Below are positions 6,574 to 14,608 of a stretch of 15,918 bases of DNA, piece after piece. Position 1 is the first letter of the stretch. The number at the start of each line of letters is the position of its first letter. The position numbers and the translations under genes are program-made. The stretch spans positions 1 to 15,918 of the forward strand of contig JAEWVQ010000173.1 of NCBI GenBank assembly GCA_023459095.1, in the 5' to 3' direction. Source of the stretch: Pseudomonadota bacterium (GTDB taxonomy: Bacteria; Pseudomonadota; Gammaproteobacteria; Burkholderiales; Rhodocyclaceae). The notes beneath the pieces were generated by a model. The model was not told the origin of the DNA. It saw nothing but the letters and a program-made list of their open reading frames with translations, and made no database searches.

Positions 6574-7872
6574 CTAGATCCTGATCGTCATGCCATCGGC
6601 CACCGAATAGCGATAGGCGCGCACCCCCGGCACCAGGCTGGCGACGAGGCTGGCGGCGAACACCGCGCCGATCAGCGCCCACTCGCTCGCGCCCGGCCAG
6701 CCTGCGCCCACGGCCAGACCGTATTCGGCCAGCCAGGGTGCGGCAAGCGCCACCGCGCCGTGGGTCAGCGCCACCCCGGCGACGATGCCGGCCGCCGCGA
6801 GCAGCACGCTCTCGAGCGCGAGCAGGCCGAGAATCTGCCACGGACCGGCGCCGAGCGCACGCAGAATCGCCAGTTCACGGCGACGCTCGCCGAGGCTGGC
6901 GACCACCACCGCAACCAGCCCGGCGAGCCCCACCGCCACCACCAGCGCCGACACCGCGAGCAGCGCTCGCTCGGCGATGCCGACCAGGCCCCACAGCTCC
7001 TGCAGCGTCGCTCCCGGCAGGATCGCGCTCAGCGGCTCGTCGGCAAAGCCGTTGATCGCGCGCTGCACACGGAACACCGCAACGCGGTTGTGCAGGCCCA
7101 CCAGCGCCGCGCTCACCGCTTTCGGCGCGAGGTCGAACTTGCGCACCTGCTCGGGCGCGATCCTCACCCCCGGCATCGGCATCCCGCCCTGCCACTCGAG
7201 ATGGATGGCTTCGATGCCCTCGAGATTCACCAGCACCGCGCGGTCGAGCGGCGTGCCGCTGCGCGCGAGCACCCCGACCACGGTGAAGGGCTTGTCGGCG
7301 TGGTCGGCGATCACGCCGCCGCCCTCGGCACCGCTGCCGTGGCTGAGCACGATGTGCTCGCCCGGCCGATAGCCGAAGCGTGCCGCGACCTCGGCGCCGA
7401 CCACGGCCTCGAACACAGCGGCAAAGTTGTCGCCCTCCACCGCCGCGAACGGCCGCCCGGCGGCAAAGGCGAGCGCGCGCCGGTCGCCGTGGCGGTAGCG
7501 CGCGAACAGCTCCGGCGTGGTGCCGACGACACGAAAGCCGCGATGCGAATCGCCCAGCACCACCGGCACCAGCCACGCCACCTGCGGCATCGCCGCAATC
7601 TGCTGGAGGCTGCGCCACGATACGTTGTGGGTGGCGTCGCCCATGTGGAACACCGCGTGCAGCAGCAACTGCACCGCGCCGCCGCGCGCACCGACCACCA
7701 GGTCGGTGCCGGAGAGGGTCTGTGCGAAGCCGGCGCGCGCGTCATGGCGCAGGCGCTCGACGCCGAGCAGCATCGCCACCGCGAGCGCCACCGCGATCAC
7801 CGTCAGCGCCGCCGACAAGCCACGGTTGCATACGCTGCGCCAGGTCAGATGGAGCAAGGTCGGCGGCCGCAT
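6574..7872 (-). CDS. FtsX/MacB-type ABC transporter permease (zinc-regulated cluster)
   Basis: This is a 432-aa inner-membrane permease. One N-terminal membrane helix (about 18-37) is followed by a large periplasmic MacB-like core domain (about 40-300). Three C-terminal helices (about 303-330, 350-380 and 395-425) surround the FtsX-type coupling sequence LGERRRELAILRALGAGPWQ. This topology belongs to the LolC/MacB/FtsX type, which mostly extracts lipids or peptides or transmits force, rather than to classical metal importers. Its ATG overlaps the stop of the ATPase by one base (TGATG). Together with the ATPase, a His-rich DUF2796 protein and a DUF3299 protein it forms a Zrg-type cluster linked to zinc limitation. 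The transported substrate is not evident from the sequence. Confidence 0.9.
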   Translation of the reverse strand: MRPPTLLHLTWRSVCNRGLSAALTVIAVALAVAMLLGVERLRHDARAGFAQTLSGTDLVVGARGGAVQLLLHAVFHMGDATHNVSWRSLQQIAAMPQVAWLVPVVLGDSHRGFRVVGTTPELFARYRHGDRRALAFAAGRPFAAVEGDNFAAVFEAVVGAEVAARFGYRPGEHIVLSHGSGAEGGGVIADHADKPFTVVGVLARSGTPLDRAVLVNLEGIEAIHLEWQGGMPMPGVRIAPEQVRKFDLAPKAVSAALVGLHNRVAVFRVQRAINGFADEPLSAILPGATLQELWGLVGIAERALLAVSALVVAVGLAGLVAVVVASLGERRRELAILRALGAGPWQILGLLALESVLLAAAGIVAGVALTHGAVALAAPWLAEYGLAVGAGWPGASEWALIGAVFAASLVASLVPGVRAYRYSVADGMTIRI

Positions 7873-8579
7873 CAGTGCGCACCCTCCGCATGGTTGAGCT
7901 CGCCCAGCGCGACCACGCGGTCGAAATGCACCGCCAGGCGCGCATCGTGACTGACGAACAGCAGCGCCGCGCCGGCCGCCGCGCACTCGCCGAGGAGCAG
8001 GTCGAGAAAAACCTGCTGACGATCGGCATCGAGTGCCGAGGTGGGCTCGTCGGCCACCACCAGACCGGGCCGGCCGATCAGCGCGCGCGCCGCCGCCACG
8101 CGCTGCTGCTGGCCGACCGACAGCGTCGCCGCAGTGCGTCCGAGCAGTTCCTCACCCAGATCGAGGCGCGCGGCCAGGCGCGCCGCTTCCGCCGCAGGCG
8201 TGGTACCGGCCGCGGCCAGGCGCGCGCGGCGCGCGGCGGAAAAACGGCACGGCAGCATGATGTTGTCGCGCACCGACAGATAGGGCAGCAGGTTGAAGAG
8301 CTGGAACACGAAACCGATGTGATCGGCGCGAAAACGGTCGCGCGCCGCCGCCGACAAGGTGTCGAGCGAGCGCCCCATCACCGCGACGCTGCCTTCGGCA
8401 GGCTGCAGCACACCGCCGATCAACGCCAGCAGCGTGCTCTTGCCACTGCCGCTGGCGCCGTGCAAAAACACGCGCTCGCCGGCCTCGAGTTCGAAGCGCG
8501 CAATGCGCAGGCAGTAGGCGGCAGCGCCCGGCCAGCGGAAGCGCAGGTCGCGCAGCGCGACCGCCGGCACTGCGCTCAC
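7872..8579 (-). CDS. ABC transporter ATP-binding protein, LolD/MacB type (zinc-regulated cluster)
   Basis: This 235-aa ATPase would power the adjacent FtsX-type permease. Visible motifs are Walker A GASGSGKST (41-49), Q-loop region IGFVFQLFNLLPYLSVRDN, signature LSVGQQQRV (Val instead of the usual first Gly), Walker B GLVVADEPTSALD and H-loop FVSHD. The 'FQ-FNLLPYL-V-DN' segment is typical of the LolD/MacB branch. The start chosen is GTG, which overlaps the stop of the DUF2796 gene by 4 nt (GTGA). The reading frame is open further upstream, but that part lies inside the DUF2796 gene and lacks family similarity. Confidence 0.9.
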   Translation of the reverse strand: MSAVPAVALRDLRFRWPGAAAYCLRIARFELEAGERVFLHGASGSGKSTLLALIGGVLQPAEGSVAVMGRSLDTLSAAARDRFRADHIGFVFQLFNLLPYLSVRDNIMLPCRFSAARRARLAAAGTTPAAEAARLAARLDLGEELLGRTAATLSVGQQQRVAAARALIGRPGLVVADEPTSALDADRQQVFLDLLLGECAAAGAALLFVSHDARLAVHFDRVVALGELNHAEGAH

Positions 8580-9130
8580 AGCGCCAGCGCGGGCTGCGCC
8601 GGGGTCAGCACCGCCGCCCCCTGACCGCGCGGCGCCACCCATTCGGCGTCGACGCGGCGCGTGCGCGGAAACGCGCCGAACACCGCCAGGCGCAGTTCGC
8701 GGAGCTGCTCTGGGCGAGCGCAATCGAGCACGTAACTGGCACGCAGCGCGCCATGCGCGCTGTCGTGGTCAGCGCCGTGGTCGTGACCATGCGCGTGATC
8801 GTCGTGCACTGCCGGCGGTGCGCCAGCGTCCGTCCACGGCGACGCCACCGTCACCTCGCGCACCGTGCAGCCGGCGACTGCCGGCAGCACGAACAGGCGG
8901 CCGAAGTCGCGCAGGGTGGCCTGCGCATCCGCGAGGGCACGACGCTGGGCCGCGGTGCGCGGCGCGTGCTCGAAACCGATCAGGTCGTCGAGCGGAGCTT
9001 CGTAGTCGACGACCAGCGTACGGCCATCGACCGCAACCTTGAGCTCGGCGACGCCGTGGCGGTGCGAGGCCGGCTGCGCCGCCGCACTCGCGGCGACCAG
9101 CAGGCAAAGGGCAGAAATCAGGCGTTTCAT
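8576..9130 (-). CDS. zrgA: ZrgA-family (DUF2796) His-rich periplasmic zinc-binding protein
   Basis: This 184-aa exported protein has a signal peptide at residues 1-18 (MKRLISALCLLVAASAAA). A SHRHG motif lies near the mature N-terminus, and the region with DYEAPLDDLIGFEHAPRT is characteristic of DUF2796. A His/Asp-rich metal-binding loop spans residues 109-126 (HDDHAHGHDHGADHDSAH). Two Cys (88 and 137) could form a disulfide. The family includes ZrgA of Vibrio cholerae, part of a zinc-repressed cluster with an ABC system. It is divergent from zur and heads a four-gene overlapping run. An ATG six nt upstream (9136) is an alternative start. Neither has a good Shine-Dalgarno; a GGA sits closer to the chosen one. 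Confidence 0.87.
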   Translation of the reverse strand: MKRLISALCLLVAASAAAQPASHRHGVAELKVAVDGRTLVVDYEAPLDDLIGFEHAPRTAAQRRALADAQATLRDFGRLFVLPAVAGCTVREVTVASPWTDAGAPPAVHDDHAHGHDHGADHDSAHGALRASYVLDCARPEQLRELRLAVFGAFPRTRRVDAEWVAPRGQGAAVLTPAQPALAL

Positions 9131-9306
9131 CGACATCCAGGCAGGAGACAAAGGAGGAAAGGGGAAAAAGAAGCACAGTGCCTCACGCCCCCGGCAATGC
9201 GCCCACGCAGGCGCACGAAACTGCGGCCAACGGCCCAGCACTTCGGCTCACCCTCCGGCCGCGCCTCGGGCACATTCGCCGCGCCCTCCGAAGGTTCGCT
9301 CAATAA

Positions 9307-9321
9307 TGCTACAATGTTGCA
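9307..9321. promoter_or_regulatory. Candidate Zur operator 1 (zur/zrgA divergent region)
   Basis: TGCTACAATGTTGCA is a near-palindrome: 12 of 15 positions match its own reverse complement, including the centre region ACA-TGT. It matches the enterobacterial Zur core TGTTATAATATAACA at 10 of 15 positions. It overlaps TACAAT (9310-9315), a 5-of-6 match to a -10 box, and ends 26 nt before the zur ATG. This would give autoregulation and possibly control of the divergent zrgA. The palindrome is seen directly; Zur binding is inferred from position. Confidence 0.6.
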
Positions 9322-9347
9322 CTAACACTCGCAAACCGGATGCCGCC

Positions 9348-9821
9348 ATGGCCGCCCCTCCCCACCCTGAATCCGCCTCCGCGCGCAACGCCCGCGACCC
9401 GCGCGACGTGATCGCCGCCCACGGCGGACGGGTCACGCGCACCCGCGTCGCGGTTCTCGAAGTGCTGCAGGCGACGCCCCATCCACTGTCGCACGACGAA
9501 CTCGGCGCCGCGCTCGACGCCGCGGCGATCGTGCACGACCGCGTCACCCTCTACCGCGCGCTCGACTGGCTGGTGGAACAGGGCATTGCGCGCCGCATCG
9601 CCGGCAGCGACCGAGCCTGGCGTTTCGAGGCGCTGCAGCCCGACGGCCATCGCCACGCCCATTTCCACTGCGACCGCTGCGGCCAGGTCATCTGTCTCGA
9701 CGAGCTGCAGCCAGCGTTCGCGGTCGCCCTGCCCGAAGGCTACCGCCTCGACCGCGCCGAACTGGTGCTGCACGGCGCCTGTCCCGACTGCGGCCGCCAG
9801 CGGGCCGCGCAGGCACGCTGA
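9348..9821 (+). CDS. zur: Zinc uptake regulator Zur (Fur family)
   Basis: This is a 157-aa Fur-family repressor that in its Zn-bound form shuts off zinc uptake genes. Residues about 20-90 form the winged helix DNA-binding domain (GGRVTRTRVAVLEVLQATPH, VTLYRALDWLVEQGIARRI). A His-rich hinge HRHAHFH precedes the structural zinc site made of two CxxC pairs, C108-x2-C111 (CDRCGQVICLDEL) and C145-x2-C148 (CPDCG). The sequence type and its place directly upstream of znuCBA identify it as Zur rather than Fur. The ATG chosen is the one immediately before the DNA-binding domain. The frame is open further 5', but that part covers the control region. Confidence 0.93.
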   Translation: MAAPPHPESASARNARDPRDVIAAHGGRVTRTRVAVLEVLQATPHPLSHDELGAALDAAAIVHDRVTLYRALDWLVEQGIARRIAGSDRAWRFEALQPDGHRHAHFHCDRCGQVICLDELQPAFAVALPEGYRLDRAELVLHGACPDCGRQRAAQAR

Positions 9822-9836
9822 ATCCGACCGCATAAT

Positions 9837-9851
9837 TGCAATCCGGTTGCA
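9837..9851. promoter_or_regulatory. Candidate Zur operator 2 (upstream of the 59-aa gene and znuCBA)
   Basis: TGCAATCCGGTTGCA has 12 of 15 positions symmetric and the same TGC-N9-GCA frame as operator 1. It directly follows CATAAT (9831-9836), a 5-of-6 match to a -10 box, and ends 27 nt before the ATG of the 59-aa gene. It suggests a second zinc-controlled promoter for the znu genes, separate from the zur promoter. The CG-rich centre makes it a weaker match to known Zur cores than operator 1. Confidence 0.45.
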
Positions 9852-9878
9852 CCAATCCGGCCTCTCACCCGTCCGCCC

Positions 9879-10058
9879 ATGCCCCCTTCCCACTCACCCG
9901 TTCCGGGCCATTCGCACGCTGCCCCGGCGCACGCCCATGCTCACGCGCGGACGCCGGCGGGGCTCAGCCCGCTCGGTGCCGGCCTCGGCCTGCGCCTCGC
10001 CATCGCCGCCGCGGCCGCCGGCCTGCTGTGGCTGAGCATCGCCTGGGCCCTCGACTGA
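9879..10058 (+). CDS. Small His-rich single-helix membrane protein (59 aa) in the zur-znu locus
   Basis: This 59-codon frame lies between zur and znuC. The first 24 residues carry six His, mostly in a His-Ala pattern (GHSHAAPAHAHAHAR; His at 5, 11, 13, 18, 20, 22). A Gly/Ala/Leu-rich hydrophobic helix follows (about 32-57, ending LLWLSIAWALD). Third codon positions are mostly G or C and the frame fits the gap neatly, ending 26 bp before znuC. The competing frame, open from 9836, would give an Arg/Pro-rich, Cys-scattered peptide. No clear Shine-Dalgarno is seen. It may be a zinc-sensing or zinc-buffering partner of the Znu transporter. It recalls small cobalt-transport proteins of the CbtB kind, but those carry their His at the C-terminus, so I do not assign it to that family. 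Confidence 0.68.
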   Translation: MPPSHSPVPGHSHAAPAHAHAHARTPAGLSPLGAGLGLRLAIAAAAAGLLWLSIAWALD

Positions 10059-10084
10059 CATGCGACGCCCCGGCGGACACTGAC

Positions 10085-10839
<755 letters not shown>

Positions 10840-10840
<1 letters not shown>

Positions 10841-11706
10841 TGACCGACCTGCTGCTCTCGCCCTTTGCCGATTTCGGCTTCATGCGCCGCGCGCTCGCCG
10901 GCTGCCTGGCGCTGTCGATCGGCGCGACCCCGATCGGCGTGTTCCTGCTGCTGCGCCGCATGAGCCTGATGGGCGACGCGATGAGCCACGCCATCCTGCC
11001 CGGCGCCGCGCTCGGCTACCTCGCCTTCGGCCTGTCGCTGGGCGCGATGACGGTGGGCGGCATCGTCGCCGGGCTGGTGGTGGTGTTCGCCGCCGGCGTG
11101 GTGTCGCGCGCCTCCATCCTCAAGGAAGACGCCAGCCTCGCCGCCTTCTACCTGCTGTCGCTCGCCGCCGGCGTCATGATCGTGTCGCTGCGCGGGCGCA
11201 ACCTCGATCTGCTGCACGTGCTGTTCGGCTCGGTGCTGGCACTCGACGACGGCTCGCTGCTGCTCATCGCCGCGATCGCCACGCTCACCGTGTTCGGCCT
11301 CGCGCTGCTGTTCCGTCCGCTCGTGCTGGAGTGCTTCGACCCCTCCTTCCTGCGCGCGGTGAGCCGGCTGTCGCCGGTGGCGCACTACGGTTTCCTGCTG
11401 CTCGTGGTGCTCAACCTGGTGAGCGGCTTTCATGCGCTCGGCACGCTGATGGCGGTGGGCATCATGATCCTGCCCGCCGCGGCCGCGCGCCTGTGGGCGC
11501 GCAGCCTGCCGGCGATGCTGGCGACTGCGGTGGCGCTCGCCATCGTCAGCAGCGTCGCCGGCCTGCTCGTGTCCTACCACGCCGACGTGCCCGCCGGCCC
11601 CGCCATCGTCCTGATGTGCGGCCTGGCCTACTTCGGCTCGCTGCTCGCCGCCCCCGGCGGCCTGCTCGCCGGCCGCCTGCCGGTGCGCCGCCACCTGCAA
11701 TCCTGA
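10840..11706 (+). CDS. znuB: Zinc ABC transporter permease ZnuB
   Basis: This 288-aa integral membrane protein of the ABC-3 permease family forms the zinc channel of ZnuABC. It has about eight hydrophobic helices. Recognisable family segments are FMRRALAGCLALSIGATPIG near the N-terminus, MSLMGDAMSHAILPGAALGY (conserved loop with the DxxSH pattern), the coupling region SRASILKEDASLAAFY, and SGFHALGTLMAVGIMILPAA. Translation is coupled to znuC by a one-base overlap. Length is normal for the family. Confidence 0.94.
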
Positions 11707-11744
11707 CCCTGACTCCCGTCGCTCAGCCCGCCTTCCTACCGCCC

Positions 11745-12692
11745 ATGCACTCCGTTTTCCGCCCGCTGCTCCGCACTCTCGCCGCACTGGCCTGCACCTG
11801 CGGACTGCTCACCGCGCCGGCCGCCGCCGCGCCGCTCGAAGTCATCACCAGCTTCAGCCTGCTCGGCGATTTCGTCCGCCAGGTCGGCGGCGAGCGTGTC
11901 AGCGTGCAGGCGCTGGTCGGCCCCGACGAGGACGCCCACGCCTTCCAGCCGCGCCCCTCCGACGCCCGCCGCCTCGGCGGCGCCGGCCTCGTGGTCGCCA
12001 ACGGGCTTGGCTTCGACGACTGGCTGACCCGCCTGGCACGCTCCAGCGGCTATGCCGGCACCGTGGTGATCGCCAGCGCCGGCATCGCCACCCAGCCCGC
12101 CGCAGCCGCGGCCGGCCACCGCCATGGCCACGACGACGACCACGATCACGACCACGCCGGCATCGACCCCCATGCCTGGCAGGACGTCGCCAACGCGCGC
12201 CGTTACGTCGCCACCATCGCCGCCGCGCTCACCGCCGCCGACCCTGCCGGCGCGGACCACTACCGCACCAACGCGGCGCGCTACGACGGCGAACTGCAGG
12301 CGCTCGACGCCGCAATCCGCAGCGCGCTGGCGGCGATTCCCGCCGAGCGCCGCAAGGTGGTGAGCTCGCACGACGCCTTCGGCTACTTCGGCCGCGCCTA
12401 CGGCATGCGCTTTCTCGCCCCGGTGGGGGTATCGAACAACGCCGAGCCGACCGCACAGGGCGTTGCCCGCCTGATCCGGCAGCTGAAAAAGGAGCAGGTG
12501 CCCGCGGTCTTCATCGAGAACGTCGCCGACCCGCGCCTGCTCGATCGCATCCGCGCCGAAAGCGGCGCCCGCATCGGCGGCACGCTGTACTCCGACGCGC
12601 TCTCCGCCGCCGACGGGCCGGCGCCGGACTACGTCGCGATGATGAGGCACAATCTGCGCATCCTGACCGAGGCGCTCGCGCCGCAACGGTAA
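11745..12692 (+). CDS. znuA: Periplasmic zinc-binding protein ZnuA
   Basis: This 315-aa cluster A-I (cluster 9) solute-binding protein captures zinc in the periplasm for ZnuBC. A signal peptide covers about residues 1-28 (ending APAAAAP). The two Cys in it do not fit a lipobox, so it is probably soluble. Likely zinc ligands are H65 (DEDAHAFQP), H143 (GIDPHAWQD), H209 (VVSSHDAFGYF) and D284 (TLYSDALS). A His/Asp-rich loop lies at 125-137 (HRHGHDDDHDHDH), the feature that separates zinc from manganese binders. It starts 38 bp after znuB with no obvious Shine-Dalgarno and ends the zinc block; a 50-bp gap leads to the next gene. Confidence 0.94.
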   Translation: MHSVFRPLLRTLAALACTCGLLTAPAAAAPLEVITSFSLLGDFVRQVGGERVSVQALVGPDEDAHAFQPRPSDARRLGGAGLVVANGLGFDDWLTRLARSSGYAGTVVIASAGIATQPAAAAAGHRHGHDDDHDHDHAGIDPHAWQDVANARRYVATIAAALTAADPAGADHYRTNAARYDGELQALDAAIRSALAAIPAERRKVVSSHDAFGYFGRAYGMRFLAPVGVSNNAEPTAQGVARLIRQLKKEQVPAVFIENVADPRLLDRIRAESGARIGGTLYSDALSAADGPAPDYVAMMRHNLRILTEALAPQR

Positions 12693-12742
12693 GCCCGCTC
12701 GCCCCGGGTGCCGGCGCCGCCCCAACACGAGAGTTCCGGCCC

Positions 12743-13504
12743 ATGACCTCCGCAGCCCCTTCCGCGGCCTCCGCCGCCGTGGTCCTCGTCACCGGCGCCG
12801 CCCGCAGGGTGGGCGCCGAGATCGCCCGCGTGCTCCACGCCGACGGCGCGCGCGTGATCCTGCATCACCGCCACAGCGCCACCGAGGCCGAGGCGCTCGC
12901 TGCCGAACTCAACGCGCTGCGCGCGGAGTCGGCGGCCACCGTGGCCGGCGATCTCGGCACCGGCGGCATCCCCGAGCGCGTCGCCGAGACCGCGCTCGCG
13001 CGCTACGGCCGGATCGACGCGCTCGTAAACAACGCCTCGAGCTTCTTCCCCACCCCGCTGGGGACGATAGACAGCGCGGCCTGGGACGATCTCGTCGGCT
13101 CCAACCTGAAAGGACCGCTGTTCCTGTCGCAGGCTCTGGCGCCGGCGCTGCGTGCGCAGCGCGGCGCCATCGTCAACATCATCGACATCCACGCCGAGCG
13201 CCCGCTGCGCCACTACCCGCTGTACTGCGCGGCGAAGGCCGGATTGGCTGGCCTGACCCGCGCGCTCGCCCTCGAGCTCGCCCCCGAGGTGCGCGTCAAT
13301 GGCGTGTCGCCGGGGCCAATCACTTGGCCCGAGGACGGCCAGTTCGACGCTGAGGCGCGCGCGGCGATCGTCCGCCACACCTTGCTGCAGCGCGAAGGCA
13401 ACCCGGGCGACATCGCGCGCACGGTGCGTTTCCTGCTGTTCGACGCGCCCTATGTCACCGGCCAGATCCTCGCTGTGGACGGCGGCCGCAGCGCGCGCCT
13501 GTAA
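12743..13504 (+). CDS. Pteridine reductase (SDR family, PTR1/FolM-like)
   Basis: This 253-aa short-chain dehydrogenase/reductase probably reduces dihydropterins or dihydrofolate with NADPH. The cofactor motif is TGAARRVG (17-24), i.e. TGxxxRxG instead of the classical TGxxxGxG; this Arg variant is a signature of pteridine reductases. Other landmarks are NNAS at 96-99, a catalytic D148 in IIDIHAERPL, the Tyr-x3-Lys pair Y161/K165 (YCAAK), and the C-terminal YVTGQILAVDGGRS. It stands 50 bp after znuA and 74 bp before ttcA on the same strand. A metabolic link to zinc is not obvious, although zinc-independent folate or pterin routes are known to accompany Zur regulons. It could be transcribed from the znu promoter by read-through. 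Confidence 0.87.
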   Translation: MTSAAPSAASAAVVLVTGAARRVGAEIARVLHADGARVILHHRHSATEAEALAAELNALRAESAATVAGDLGTGGIPERVAETALARYGRIDALVNNASSFFPTPLGTIDSAAWDDLVGSNLKGPLFLSQALAPALRAQRGAIVNIIDIHAERPLRHYPLYCAAKAGLAGLTRALALELAPEVRVNGVSPGPITWPEDGQFDAEARAAIVRHTLLQREGNPGDIARTVRFLLFDAPYVTGQILAVDGGRSARL

Positions 13505-13541
13505 GCGGGCGCAACGCCGGACCGGCGGGCGGCCGCAAGCG

Positions 13542-13547
13542 TATAAT
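13542..13547 (+). promoter_or_regulatory. Candidate -10 box of the ttcA promoter
   Basis: A perfect TATAAT lies in the 74-bp gap between the pteridine reductase and ttcA, 31 nt before the GTG start. No convincing -35 hexamer is found 16-18 nt upstream. In DNA this GC-rich a perfect hexamer is unlikely by chance and suggests ttcA has its own promoter. Confidence 0.5.
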
Positions 13548-13578
13548 CCGCCACGACTTTTTCCCCGAGCCCGACGCC

Positions 13579-14511
13579 GTGACCGCCGCTGCCGCCCCGA
13601 CCCCGCCCCTGCCCGACGCCCAAGGCGCCGAACCCCGCCACTCCAACACCTTCCTGCGTCTCAAGAAGAAGCTCGAGCGCAACGTCGGCGAGGCGATCGC
13701 CGACTACAACATGATCGGCGACGGCGACACCGTGATGGTGTGCATCTCCGGCGGCAAGGACTCCTACTCGCTGCTCTCCATCCTGCTTGCGCTGCGCGAG
13801 CGCGCGCCGATCGACTTCCGCATCGTGGCGATGAACCTCGACCAGAAGCAGCCCGGCTTCCCCGACCACGTACTGCCCGCCTATTTCGAATCGATCGGGG
13901 TCGAATACCGCATCGTCACCGAAGACACCTACTCCATCGTCAAGGACAAGATCCCCGAGGGCAAGACCACCTGCTCGCTGTGCTCGCGCCTGCGCCGCGG
14001 CATCATTTACCGCACCGCACGCGAGATCGGCGCCACCCGCATCGCCCTCGGCCACCACCGCGACGACATCCTCGAGACCCTGTTCCTGAACATGTTCTTC
14101 GGCGGCAAGATCAAGGCCATGCCGCCCAAGCTGGTGAGCGACGACGGCGACAACGTGGTGATCCGCCCCCTCGCCTACTGCGCCGAGAACGACATCGCGC
14201 GCTTCGCGCGCGCCATGGAATACCCGATCATCCCGTGCAACCTGTGCGGCTCGCAGGAAAACGCCCAGCGCAAGCAGATCAAGGCCATGCTGCAGTCGTG
14301 GGCGCGCGACTACCCCGGGCGCATCGAGTCGCTGACCACCGCGCTGAAGAACGTGGTGCCCTCGCACCTCGCCGACGACCGCCTGTTCGACTTTGCCGGC
14401 CTCACCCGACACACCGCGGTCGCCGAAGGCGACATCGCCTTCGACCGTCCCGTACTGCCGACGGCCCCCGGCAGCGTGATCCGCCTGCTCGCCGACGACG
14501 GGACCGACTGA
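13579..14511 (+). CDS. ttcA: tRNA 2-thiocytidine(32) synthetase TtcA
   Basis: This 310-aa cytoplasmic enzyme thiolates C32 of certain tRNAs using ATP and an iron-sulfur cluster. The PP-loop ATP-binding motif is SGGKDS (57-62). The three cluster/catalytic cysteines are C132 and C135 (TTCSLCSRLRRG) and C223 (IIPCNLCGSQENAQRKQIK). The GHHRDDILETLFLNMFFGG segment (about 158-176) is highly conserved in the family. The start is GTG, placed 31 nt after a TATAAT. The roughly 20 N-terminal residues are Ala/Pro-rich and variable, so the exact start is less certain than the rest. Confidence 0.95.
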   Translation: MTAAAAPTPPLPDAQGAEPRHSNTFLRLKKKLERNVGEAIADYNMIGDGDTVMVCISGGKDSYSLLSILLALRERAPIDFRIVAMNLDQKQPGFPDHVLPAYFESIGVEYRIVTEDTYSIVKDKIPEGKTTCSLCSRLRRGIIYRTAREIGATRIALGHHRDDILETLFLNMFFGGKIKAMPPKLVSDDGDNVVIRPLAYCAENDIARFARAMEYPIIPCNLCGSQENAQRKQIKAMLQSWARDYPGRIESLTTALKNVVPSHLADDRLFDFAGLTRHTAVAEGDIAFDRPVLPTAPGSVIRLLADDGTD

Positions 14512-14608
14512 GTCGGGGCGCATCCCCCTTGCACCAGCGCGGCCATTTGATCATCATCGTTTCAGCCGCATCACCCGGCGCATCCCGCTCAGGAAGCCTC
14601 CGCCAGCC

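Noticed and set aside
9178..9306. 42-codon plus-strand frame starting with GTG after a perfect AAAGGAGG (9150-9157)
   Set aside because: The spacing from the Shine-Dalgarno to the GTG is about 20 nt, the peptide is Pro/Arg-rich without features, and its end overlaps the candidate Zur site. More likely part of the divergent control region.
14502..14516. CCGACTGAGTCGG palindrome at the end of ttcA as a terminator
   Set aside because: Stem of only 5-6 bp with a minimal loop, overlapping the stop codon and not followed by T residues.
14529..14557. TTGCAC-N17-CATCAT as a promoter for the cyclase-FHA gene
   Set aside because: Only 3 of 6 and 4 of 6 matches to the consensus; too weak to call.
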